Below, piece after piece: positions 9,712-16,399 of a stretch of 33,544 bases of DNA. This DNA is from Oscillospiraceae bacterium (GTDB lineage: Bacteria; Bacillota; Clostridia; Oscillospirales; Oscillospiraceae): positions 1 to 33,544 of the forward strand of contig JAFPXK010000069.1 in the NCBI GenBank assembly GCA_017412585.1. The letters are read 5' to 3'. The notes under the pieces were generated by a model. It saw nothing but the letters and a program-made list of their open reading frames with translations, was not told the origin of the DNA and searched no databases. Position numbers and translations under genes: made by a program. Within the stretch, counting starts at the first letter, position 1; every line of letters begins with the position of its first letter.

Positions 9712-9851
9712 GGGCCTGTTGCAAAATAGGAATTCCAAAAAATTACTTGTTATAAAAGTTATCGGGGACTGTCAAACGGACAGTCTCCGATAACTTTTTA
9801 GCCACATCATTTTTGTAATTTGGGCCAAAAACCGCATTTTGCAACAGGCCC
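9712..9851. mobile_element. 140-bp MITE-like element with perfect terminal inverted repeats
   Basis: The left end GGGCCTGTTGCAAAAT (9712-9727) is matched exactly in inverse by ATTTTGCAACAGGCCC (9836-9851). The 108 bases between contain no gene, only a 20-bp hairpin centred at 9776. The outer repeats resemble the ends of IS6-family elements (GGxxCTGTTGCAAA type), which I recall rather than compared. No target-site duplication is evident at the borders. This fits a non-autonomous element or the two ends of an insertion sequence that has lost its transposase. Confidence 0.55.
9754..9798 (+). terminator. Hairpin with U-tract, probable (bidirectional) terminator of the GH operon
   Basis: The 20-base arms 9754-9773 and 9779-9798 pair with one G-U and a 5-base loop. 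An A-run precedes the stem and the downstream arm ends in a run of five Ts (9795-9799). It lies about 115 bases after the esterase stop and inside the inverted-repeat element, so the element may supply the operon's terminator. Confidence 0.6.
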
Positions 9852-9888
9852 TGAGCCTGTCCAAAAACGGCTATGCAGTTTTTTGACA

Positions 9889-9921
9889 GTCAGGACCTCC
9901 GGCTAAGCCGGAGGTCCTGAC
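9889..9921. other. Perfect 15-bp hairpin, CCTCCGGC/GCCGGAGG core
   Basis: The arms 9889-9903 and 9907-9921 are exact inverted repeats with a 3-base loop (TAA). No T-run follows on either strand, so it is not a classical terminator. The core GACCTCCGGC...GCCGGAGGTC returns with a different loop at 32080-32102. Confidence 0.6.
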
Positions 9922-10011
9922 TTCATGGGTTCACGCCTGCGGGCGCGAAATCTGCGATGCTTTTTTGACAATCTGGGGCGCCCCGCGGGGTGCCTGGGAA
10001 GCGCCTGAGGC

Positions 10012-10040
10012 TTGCACGGCGGTGTAGGCTGTGCTACAAT
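10012..10040 (+). promoter_or_regulatory. Candidate promoter of the surface-polymer operon
   Basis: TTGCAC (10012-10017) and TACAAT (10035-10040) are separated by 17 bases. It is the only good match seen before the glycerophosphotransferase gene and would leave a leader of about 270 bases that includes the start-less frame at 10043-10318. Confidence 0.5.
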
Positions 10041-10042
10041 GA

Positions 10043-10318
10043 GCTGAAAACGGACACAAGCTGGGCGGCGGCCTCTTTGGCTTCCGGGATACCACAGGCG
10101 AATACGGCACGCTGGAGGACTTCTTTGCCGCCGTGGACGGGAACATGCCCTGTAATATGGCGGAGCTGGCGGGCCACTGCTCGGCCCGGGCCGCCGTGGG
10201 CGGCAACGAGAACCGGAAGCTGACAGCGGAGGAGGAGACGGCCATGCTGGCCATCCTGGAGAAGGCGCTGCGCCGGAAGGCGAGACGACACCGCATTGTG
10301 AGGGAACAGAGCGTATGA
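10043..10318 (+). pseudogene. Start-less reading frame, probable 3' remnant or small leader ORF
   Basis: From the stop at 10040-10042 to the TGA at 10316-10318 there are 91 open codons with protein-like composition: an acidic, globular first half (GTLEDFFAAVDGNM) and a helical, Arg/Lys-rich end. No ATG occurs until 10145 (57 codons) and only a GTG at 10133 before that, neither with a good ribosome binding site. The stop overlaps the next start as ATGA, the usual sign of translational coupling. It may be the tail of a truncated operon gene or a short coupled ORF. I do not recognise the family. Confidence 0.4.
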
Positions 10319-11562
10319 AGAATTCTATTTTGAAGAGGCTTTCAAAAACGGTACGGTCAAAGGCGAAGGGCGGCTTAAAATTCGTCGTATATAAGTGGCT
10401 GCTGCCATTGCTGTTCAGGTGGTACTCACGCAGGCCTGTAGATGAAAAGCTGGTGCTGTTTGCCGACCACCGCGACAGAGATATGCCGGACAACCTTGCG
10501 AAGATGTATGAGATATGTCAGGCGAGAGGCTACCACTGCGTTGCTTTTACGGGAAAGCCATTTGCTCGGTCTGTGCCAAAATGGAAGAGGCGAAAAGAAA
10601 AAGCAAAATTTTTCCTGAGGTTTATCCGGCTTTACGCACAATGCGGCGTTCTGTTTCTGGCGGAATATTTCCCGCTGGCCTATATCGTAAAGGCACGGGC
10701 GGAAACGCAGGTGGTCCAGCTGTGGCACGGCTGCGGACTGCTGAAAAGAGTGGGGTATGCCGTGCCGGGTGAAAAATGGGGGCTGTCGGAGGCAGACCGC
10801 CGCCGATACCCTATGCATACCAACTATACGCTGGTGCCGACATCGTCCCCGTACCTGCGGGACGGGTATATGGAAGCCTTCCGGTGCGACGCGGAGGTGA
10901 TCCGACCGCTGGGCGTTCCCCGCACAGACATTTACTTTAACAAAGATTTTGTCGCGAAGGCCAAAGAAAAGGTCCGTGGGCTTTTCCCCGGGATCGGGGA
11001 CAGAAAAATCATTTTATATGCCCCGACCTATCGCGGACGCAGCATTGCCATGTCTTTTCTGCAGTGCAACCTTGACTACGGCGAGCTGAAGCGGAGGCTT
11101 TCGGAGCAATACGCGATGGTTACGAAATTCCATCCGCTGATGGCGCAAGGGGGCTTGACGGAGGCTGACAGAGCGAGCGCGTCGGGCTTTGTGTATGACG
11201 CAAGCGGAAAACTGACGCCGGAAGAGGCGCTTTGCGCGGCGGACATACTGATTTCGGATTACTCCTCCATCATGTTTGAGTACCTTCTGCTGGAGAGGCC
11301 GATGATCTCGTATATCTACGACATCGACGCGTACACCCGGGACCGCGGGTTTTTCTTCCCGTATGAAGAGACGCTCCCCGGGCCATACGTTTTAGACCAG
11401 AAGGATTTGACGGATAAACTGCTGAGCGTTGCCGATTGGTTTGACATAGAACGGACCCGGGCATATCGGAACAGATACATGTCCGCGTGCGACGGACACA
11501 GCACGGAGCGAATCTACGATTACATTTTCAAAAGAAATCATGGAGAGAGGCAACAGCAATGA
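10315..11562 (+). CDS. CDP-glycerol glycerophosphotransferase family protein (TagB/TagF-like)
   Basis: A 415-residue membrane-associated transferase of the family that moves glycerol phosphate or ribitol phosphate from CDP-polyols to teichoic-acid-like acceptors. Family signs are VVQLWHGCG with H138, KFHPLM with H273 (the two histidines expected to be catalytic), ILYAPTYRGR, the nucleotide-binding SDYSSIMFEYLLLERP, and YDIDAYTRDRGFFF. There is no separate membrane segment; a basic amphipathic N-terminus (about residues 1-30) could dock it to the membrane. GAGGGA lies before the ATG. It overlaps the preceding frame and the following cytidylyltransferase by ATGA junctions. It is less GC-rich than the two following genes. 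The actual polyol donor is uncertain. Confidence 0.88.
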   Translation: MKNSILKRLSKTVRSKAKGGLKFVVYKWLLPLLFRWYSRRPVDEKLVLFADHRDRDMPDNLAKMYEICQARGYHCVAFTGKPFARSVPKWKRRKEKAKFFLRFIRLYAQCGVLFLAEYFPLAYIVKARAETQVVQLWHGCGLLKRVGYAVPGEKWGLSEADRRRYPMHTNYTLVPTSSPYLRDGYMEAFRCDAEVIRPLGVPRTDIYFNKDFVAKAKEKVRGLFPGIGDRKIILYAPTYRGRSIAMSFLQCNLDYGELKRRLSEQYAMVTKFHPLMAQGGLTEADRASASGFVYDASGKLTPEEALCAADILISDYSSIMFEYLLLERPMISYIYDIDAYTRDRGFFFPYEETLPGPYVLDQKDLTDKLLSVADWFDIERTRAYRNRYMSACDGHSTERIYDYIFKRNHGERQQQ

Positions 11563-12269
11563 CAATTGCTATTATTATCGCCGGCGGCAGCGGGCAGCGG
11601 ATGCGGGAGGAGATCCCCAAGCAGTTTATAGAGGTGGATGGCCGGCCCGTAATCATTTACACGCTGGAGACCTTTGAGAAAAGCCCGGAGATCGACGCCG
11701 TTGCGGTGGTGTGCGTGGAGGGCTGGCAGGAGGCGCTGCGCGCCTACGCGGCACAGTACGGCATCACCAAGCTGCGATGGGTGATAGACGGCGGCGCCAC
11801 GGCCCAGGAGTCCATACGGAACGGCGTCTTTGCCCTGGAGGGCGTGTGCCGCGGGGACGACATCGTGGTGGTACACGACGGAGTGCGGCCCATGGTGGAG
11901 GACTACGTGCTGACGGACGTGCTGGCCACGTGCCGGAAGTACGGCAACGCGGTGACGGCCATGCCCTACAACGAGCAGATCTTCATCGCCGACGACGGCC
12001 TGTCCACCACCCGGTATATCCCCCGGGAGACGCTGCGCAGGGTGTCCACGCCCCAGGCCTACCGCTTCGCCCTGCTGGATGAAAAATACCACGAGGCATA
12101 CGAGAAGAAGATCGGCATCTGCGGCTCGGCCTACGCCAACACCATGATGGTGGAGCTGGGACAGCGGCTCTATTTCGCGGCGGGGTCGGACAAGAACATC
12201 AAGCTGACCACCCAGGACGACCTGGCGCTGTTTAAGGCGTATTTGAAAATGAGCGAGGAAAAGGCATGA
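11559..12269 (+). CDS. IspD/TarI-family cytidylyltransferase
   Basis: A 236-residue nucleotidyltransferase that makes CDP-activated alcohols. The start is the ATG at 11559, overlapping the previous stop, with GGAGAGAGG just before it; an in-frame upstream start at 11487 lies inside the previous gene. The CTP-binding loop IAGGSGQRMREEIPKQF (about residues 6-23), VVHDGVRPMV and the end motif SDKNIKLTTQDDL are typical of IspD and of TarI. Its place between a TagF-like transferase and a sugar-modifying SDR argues for a CDP-polyol or CDP-sugar of a surface polymer rather than isoprenoid synthesis, but sequence alone does not exclude IspD. Confidence 0.85.
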   Translation: MTIAIIIAGGSGQRMREEIPKQFIEVDGRPVIIYTLETFEKSPEIDAVAVVCVEGWQEALRAYAAQYGITKLRWVIDGGATAQESIRNGVFALEGVCRGDDIVVVHDGVRPMVEDYVLTDVLATCRKYGNAVTAMPYNEQIFIADDGLSTTRYIPRETLRRVSTPQAYRFALLDEKYHEAYEKKIGICGSAYANTMMVELGQRLYFAAGSDKNIKLTTQDDLALFKAYLKMSEEKA

Positions 12270-13333
12270 CAAAGGTGCATCAAAACCCGGCTTACAGGGA
12301 GGACGTGGCCTATGTGGCGGGCCTGGCGCTGCCCTGGGAAAAGCTGGAGGGCAGGACGCTGATGATCTCCGGCGCAACGGGGCTGATAGGCAGCTTTCTG
12401 GTGGACGTGCTGCTGCACCGCAACCGCTGCCACGGGGCGCAGTGCACCATCATCGCCCTGGGGCGGAACGCCGGGAGAGCCGCGGAGCGGTTTCCCTACG
12501 GCGGAGAGGCGCTGCGATTTATCCCCTGCGATATCAACGCTCCCTTCCCCCACCAAAGCGTGGGGGCGGTGGACTACGTGCTGCACCTGGCCAGCAACAC
12601 CCATCCTGTGGCCTACGCCACAGACCCCATCGGCACCATTCTCACCAACCTGACCGGTACGGCGCATATGCTGGAGGCGGCCCTGGCCCACGGCGCGGCC
12701 CGGTGCCTCTTTGCCTCGTCCAATGAGGTTTACGGGGAGAACCGGGGGGACACGGAGCTGTTTGCGGAGGACTACTGCGGCTACATCGACTGCAACACCC
12801 TGCGGGCAGGCTACCCGGAGAGCAAGCGGTGCGGCGAGGCGCTCTGCCAGGCCTACATCCGCCAGAAGCACATGGACATTGTGATCCCCCGCTTCACCCG
12901 CTCCTACGGCCCCACCATGCTGCCCGGCGACACCAAGGCCATCTCCCAGTTTATCCGCAAGGCGGTGGCGGGAGAGGACATCGTGCTGAAAAGCGAGGGA
13001 ACGCAGTACTATTCCTATACCTACGTGGCAGACGCCGTTTCGGGGCTGCTGACTGTCCTGCTGTGTGGAAAGAGCGGCGAGGCGTACAATATTGCGGATG
13101 CGGCCTCTGACATAACGTTAAGAGATTTGGCCGAACTCATTGCCGAATGTGCCGGGACAAAGGTGGTATTTGCGCTGCCTGATGCAGTGGAGCGGGCGGG
13201 ATACAGCACCGCCACAAAAGCCAGACTGGACGGCACAAAGCTGAAGAAGCTGCATTGGGAAGCAAAATATGATATCGCGTCCGGCATAGCGCGCACAATC
13301 GCCATATTGCGCGAAGCAAAGGAGCCGATTTAG
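12266..13333 (+). CDS. Extended-SDR NAD-dependent epimerase/dehydratase
   Basis: A 355-residue sugar-nucleotide-type short-chain dehydrogenase. The NAD-binding GATGLIG sits at residues 36-42, an acidic DINAPF follows the third strand, LHLASNT lies near the cofactor, SSNEVYG carries the catalytic Ser, and the Y183-x3-K187 pair (YPESK) is intact. FTRSYGPTML and the C-terminal NIADAASDITLRDLAELI are typical of GalE/RfbB-like enzymes. It overlaps the cytidylyltransferase by ATGA. It probably makes or reduces the CDP- or NDP-linked unit used by this cluster. The precise reaction (epimerase, dehydratase or reductase) cannot be told. Confidence 0.88.
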   Translation: MTKVHQNPAYREDVAYVAGLALPWEKLEGRTLMISGATGLIGSFLVDVLLHRNRCHGAQCTIIALGRNAGRAAERFPYGGEALRFIPCDINAPFPHQSVGAVDYVLHLASNTHPVAYATDPIGTILTNLTGTAHMLEAALAHGAARCLFASSNEVYGENRGDTELFAEDYCGYIDCNTLRAGYPESKRCGEALCQAYIRQKHMDIVIPRFTRSYGPTMLPGDTKAISQFIRKAVAGEDIVLKSEGTQYYSYTYVADAVSGLLTVLLCGKSGEAYNIADAASDITLRDLAELIAECAGTKVVFALPDAVERAGYSTATKARLDGTKLKKLHWEAKYDIASGIARTIAILREAKEPI

Positions 13334-13373
13334 GGCTGTCCCGGGCCGCCGTGAACGCGGCGCGATCGACAGA

Positions 13374-13406
13374 ATGAAGCCTGCGAAACCGGCCCGCAGG
13401 CTTCAT
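13374..13406. other. 12-bp perfect hairpin between epimerase and licD
   Basis: The arms 13374-13385 and 13395-13406 (ATGAAGCCTGCG and its complement) enclose a 9-base loop. No T-run follows, so it may be an mRNA processing or stability element rather than a terminator. It lies 27 bases before the ribosome binding site of the licD-like gene. Confidence 0.5.
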
Positions 13407-13445
13407 CGGCACGACCGACCGGCGCAATGAAAAAGGAGGCATTTG

Positions 13446-14348
13446 ATGAAGCTGTCCACATTTGAGGCGATGAAGCTGGCAGAGGACGATACTGCCATTC
13501 AGCTTGGGGAAGAGGCGCTGCGGAAATGCCAGCAGCTTCTTCTGGAGATAGCGGATGATATCACAGCGGTTTGCGACGACAACGGCATCAACTATTCCCT
13601 CAGCGGCGGAACGGCTCTCGGCGCTGTGCGCCATCAGGGCATGATCCCGTGGGACGACGACGTTGACCTGAATATGTTCCGGGCAGACATTGACCGCTTT
13701 TTGCGGGCGTTTCGGGAACGGTTCGGGGATAAATACTGGATTCACACGCCGGAGGAGACAAAGCATTACGGTCTTCTTTTCATCCGCGTTCGCCTGAAGG
13801 GGACGGTCATGCGGGGCAGGGAGGACCAGGATACGGACGAGTGCGGCATAGCGGTGGATATTTTCCCCTATGAGAATACATACGATCTGAAGGCCCTGCG
13901 GATTCTCCACGGCGTTTTGTGCCTGGGCATGAAATTTGCCCTGTCCTGCCGCAAAACGTGGCAATACAGGGCGCTGAACCTGCGGCTTATGGAGAACAAT
14001 CCCGAAGGGAAGAAGGCGATCCTGATAAAATGCGCGCTGGGCGCGGTCTGCTCCCTCTTCAGCGTGGACGCCTGGACCCACGGGGCGATCCGCTGCTTCA
14101 AGATGTGCGGGAATGACCGGTCGCGGTATGTGACGATCCCAGCGGGCAGAAAGCAGTTTTTCGGCGAGATGTACCGGCGGGACGCAACGGAGGCCACGAG
14201 CAAGGTCCCCTTTGCGGGGCGCGCATACAGGCTGACCGATGACTATGACAATTATCTGCGGATCATGTATGGGGACTATATGCAGATCCCGCCGCCGGAA
14301 AAAAGAGAGCGCCACATCATATACGAGCTGGATTTCGGCCGGCGGTAG
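13446..14348 (+). CDS. LicD-family phosphotransferase
   Basis: A 300-residue protein of the LicD (nucleotidyltransferase-fold) family, whose members attach phosphocholine or other phospho-groups to surface glycans and teichoic acids. The signature SGGTALGAVRHQGMIPWDDD runs into VDL, with W69 and the aspartates D70-D72 and D74 that bind metal. The C-terminal part is helical with a moderately hydrophobic stretch (about residues 150-165). The start ATG at 13446 has AAGGAGG at 13433-13439; the in-frame TTG just before it is too close to that site. It lies 112 bases after the epimerase, in the same direction, and probably decorates the polymer made by the three preceding genes. The transferred group is unknown: no choline kinase or LicC is visible. 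Confidence 0.88.
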   Translation: MKLSTFEAMKLAEDDTAIQLGEEALRKCQQLLLEIADDITAVCDDNGINYSLSGGTALGAVRHQGMIPWDDDVDLNMFRADIDRFLRAFRERFGDKYWIHTPEETKHYGLLFIRVRLKGTVMRGREDQDTDECGIAVDIFPYENTYDLKALRILHGVLCLGMKFALSCRKTWQYRALNLRLMENNPEGKKAILIKCALGAVCSLFSVDAWTHGAIRCFKMCGNDRSRYVTIPAGRKQFFGEMYRRDATEATSKVPFAGRAYRLTDDYDNYLRIMYGDYMQIPPPEKRERHIIYELDFGRR

Positions 14349-14440
14349 AGAGGCGCCGCGCGGCGGCGGGGCAAAGGCGGGATAACGGACAGAGGCGCGG
14401 GGCGGACGTATTTGCGAAAAAACGTTCATCGGACGGATTT

Positions 14441-14472
14441 TTAAGGTTAATTTAAGGTAACGGAGGTATGCT
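14441..14472 (+). promoter_or_regulatory. Direct-repeat response-regulator box and -10 upstream of the beta-helix lipoprotein
   Basis: TTAAGGT occurs at 14441-14447 and again at 14452-14458, 11 bases from start to start, which is the geometry of OmpR/PhoB-family tandem sites. A possible -10 (TATGCT, 14467-14472) follows at the distance expected when such a box replaces the -35. No OmpR-type regulator gene is in the window. Confidence 0.5.
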
Positions 14473-14503
14473 TCCGCCAGACAAGGAAAGGAAGGAATAC
14501 CTT

Positions 14504-15904
14504 ATGAAAAATTTGAAAAAAGCATTTTGCATTCTGTTGGCGCTGGCGATGATCGGCAGCCTCTGCGCCTGCGGAAGCACCACTGCCGACACTGCCGATA
14601 CCGGCGACACCGCTGCGGCGGAGGAGATGCCCCAGGGTGGGCCCGGCGGCGGAATGCCCGGCGGCGCTCCCGGCTCCGCCAGCAGCGCGGACGTGGACTA
14701 TGCCGGCGCGGTGGAGATCGTCTCTGCCGACAGCCAGATCGGCCAGACCTATGCCAGCACCACTGCTGACGAAAGCGCCCTGCTCATCAGCACCTCCGAT
14801 GCGGTGACCATCACCAATCCCACAGTCACCAAGTCCGGCGACTCTGACGGCGGTGACAACTGCAATTTCTACGGCCTGAACGCGGCGGTGCTGGTGAAGG
14901 ACGGCGCCACGGCCACCATTACCGGCGGCACCGTCACCTCCGATGCCGAGGGCGCCAACGGCGTATTCTGCTACGGTGGCAACGGCGGGCAGAACGGCGC
15001 CTCCGGCGACGGCACCACTGTGTATATCTACGACACCGCCATCACCACCACCGGCAACGGCTCCGGCGGCATCATGACCACCGGCGGCGGTGTGACCTAT
15101 GCCTATGATCTGACGGTGGAGACCTCCGGCCAGTCCTCTGCGGCCATCCGCACCGACCGGGGCGGCGGAACCGTGGTGGTGGACGGCGGCAGCTATACCA
15201 GCAACGGCCTGGGCTCCCCCGCCATCTATTCCACGGCGGACATCACGGTGTCCAACGCCACGCTGCTCTCCACGCTCTCTGAGGGCGTGTGCATTGAGGG
15301 CCTGAACGCCATCACACTGACGAACTGCGATCTGACGGCCAACAATACCAAGTGCAACGGCAACGCCACCTTCCTGGACACCATCATGATCTACCAGTCC
15401 ATGTCCGGCGACGCCGCCAGCGGTACCAGCAGCTTCACCATGACCGGGGGCAGCCTCACCAGTAAAAACGGCCACGTCTTCCACGTGACCAACACCAGCG
15501 CCGTCATCACCTTGGAAGGCGTGGAGATTGTCAACGAGGACGGGGACAATATTCTCCTCTCCGTCTGCGCGGACGGCTGGAGCGGCGGCAGCAACATCGC
15601 CACCCTCAAAGCCATTGCCCAGAAGCTGGCGGGCGCCATCAAGGTAGGCAGCGATTCTGCGCTGACCATGATGCTGACCGATGGCTCCTCCTTCGAGGGC
15701 AGTATCGACGGCAGCATCGTGAATGCCTCCGGCACCACCGTCTCCACCCAGGTCGGCACCGTTTCCGTGACGCTGGACGACACCAGCACCTGGACGTTGA
15801 CCGGCGACAGCTATGTGACCGAGTTCAACGGTGATGCGGCCAACGTGATCGCCAACGGCTACACGCTGTATGTAAACGGCGTGGCGCTGACGGGGACGAA
15901 GTAA
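14504..15904 (+). CDS. Secreted lipoprotein with beta-helix (adhesin-like) repeats
   Basis: A 466-residue lipoprotein. A Lys-containing start and hydrophobic core lead to the lipobox LCA-C23, followed by an Asp/Thr-rich then Gly/Pro/Met-rich linker. From about residue 60 to the end the chain is built of short beta-strand turns rich in Thr, Ser, Gly, Asn and Asp (for example TITGGTVTSDAEG, VVDGGSYTSNGLGSP, FTMTGGSLTSKNG), the pattern of right-handed beta-helix proteins that present carbohydrate-binding or adhesive surfaces. No catalytic motif is seen. The start ATG 14504 is chosen for its signal sequence and the purine-rich AAGGAAAGGAAGG; an in-frame ATG at 14468 lacks both. It is probably regulated through the 14441-14458 direct repeat. 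Confidence 0.75.
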   Translation: MKNLKKAFCILLALAMIGSLCACGSTTADTADTGDTAAAEEMPQGGPGGGMPGGAPGSASSADVDYAGAVEIVSADSQIGQTYASTTADESALLISTSDAVTITNPTVTKSGDSDGGDNCNFYGLNAAVLVKDGATATITGGTVTSDAEGANGVFCYGGNGGQNGASGDGTTVYIYDTAITTTGNGSGGIMTTGGGVTYAYDLTVETSGQSSAAIRTDRGGGTVVVDGGSYTSNGLGSPAIYSTADITVSNATLLSTLSEGVCIEGLNAITLTNCDLTANNTKCNGNATFLDTIMIYQSMSGDAASGTSSFTMTGGSLTSKNGHVFHVTNTSAVITLEGVEIVNEDGDNILLSVCADGWSGGSNIATLKAIAQKLAGAIKVGSDSALTMMLTDGSSFEGSIDGSIVNASGTTVSTQVGTVSVTLDDTSTWTLTGDSYVTEFNGDAANVIANGYTLYVNGVALTGTK

Positions 15905-15965
15905 AGCGCATAAAAGGCAGAGGCGTTCACAGCCCGCCCTGCCATCGACCACACCCACAGCTTGC

Positions 15966-15997
15966 AGCCCCCCGGCTCCCATGGGAGCCGGGGGGCT
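15966..15997 (+). terminator. Strong GC hairpin after the lipoprotein gene
   Basis: The arms 15966-15980 and 15983-15997 are exact inverted repeats around CATG, followed by a weak pyrimidine-rich stretch. It lies 62 bases after the lipoprotein stop and is probably its terminator, though the T-run is poor. Confidence 0.55.
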
Positions 15998-16055
15998 TGC
16001 TGGTCTTTCCGGCGCGACAAAAGCCGCCCTTTTTCTGCTTTTTTCTGCCTTTTTT

Positions 16056-16157
16056 CTACCGCTTCTCCGCAAGGCTGCTGGAGAGGCGGTGGGCGATGCG
16101 CTGCTTCCCGGCCGCGTCAATGTGACCGTGGATCATGGCGGGCACCTTGATGCCGAA
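16056..16157 (-). pseudogene. Possible short gene remnant
   Basis: On the minus strand the last 34 codons before a TAG at 16056-16058 read as a protein-like sequence (FGIKVPAMIHGHIDAAG, then QRIAHRL). No start or family is recognisable. It borders the AraC remnant in a stretch that otherwise looks like decayed sequence. Chance is a real alternative. Confidence 0.2.
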
Positions 16158-16189
16158 TGGGCAAACAAAAAACCCCTTATGCCCATTCT

Positions 16190-16339
16190 TCATGCCGTCT
16201 TGTGCTTTGTCCTATAAGCCGCCGGGGCACAGGCGTAGGTGGCGGAAAAAATGCGGTAAAAGCTGCTGAGAGTGGCATAACCAATGTCCTGGGAAATCCT
16301 GGCGATCGGCGTGTCTGTGCCTTTGAGCAGCAGCGCGCC
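16190..16339 (-). pseudogene. Remnant of an AraC-family regulator (second HTH only)
   Basis: About 48 codons ending in TGA (16190-16192) match the end of the AraC/XylS DNA-binding domain: LLLKGTDTPIARISQDIGYA, then LSSFYRIFSATYACAPAAYR. The first helix-turn-helix and the whole effector domain are missing, and upstream sequence is the terminator of the kinase operon. An in-frame ATG at 16373-16375 would give 61 residues but only half a DNA-binding domain, so a decayed gene is more likely than a functional small protein. Confidence 0.65.
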
Positions 16340-16356
16340 GGGGACAACAGAATAAG

Positions 16357-16386
16357 AAGGCCGCTCGATACACATCGGGCGGCCTT
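16357..16386 (-). terminator. Terminator of the two-component operon
   Basis: The arms 16357-16368 and 16375-16386 pair over 12 bp with one G-U and a 6-base loop. On the minus strand the stem is followed by a T-rich run (CTTCTTATTCTG). It starts 13 bases after the kinase stop. Confidence 0.65.
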
Positions 16387-16399
16387 TCCTGTGGCTGCG

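Noticed and set aside
9889-9921. Rho-independent terminator at 9889-9921
   Set aside because: The stem is perfect but no T-run follows on either strand; the nearby hairpin at 9754-9798 is the better terminator.
11559-12269. Firm naming as ispD
   Set aside because: IspD and TarI share these motifs, and the neighbours favour surface-polymer synthesis, so no symbol is given.
14447-16120. 557-codon minus-strand frame opposite the beta-helix lipoprotein
   Set aside because: It is repetitive Gly/Ala/His-rich sequence caused by the Thr/Gly codons on the other strand, and the plus strand has a lipoprotein signal.
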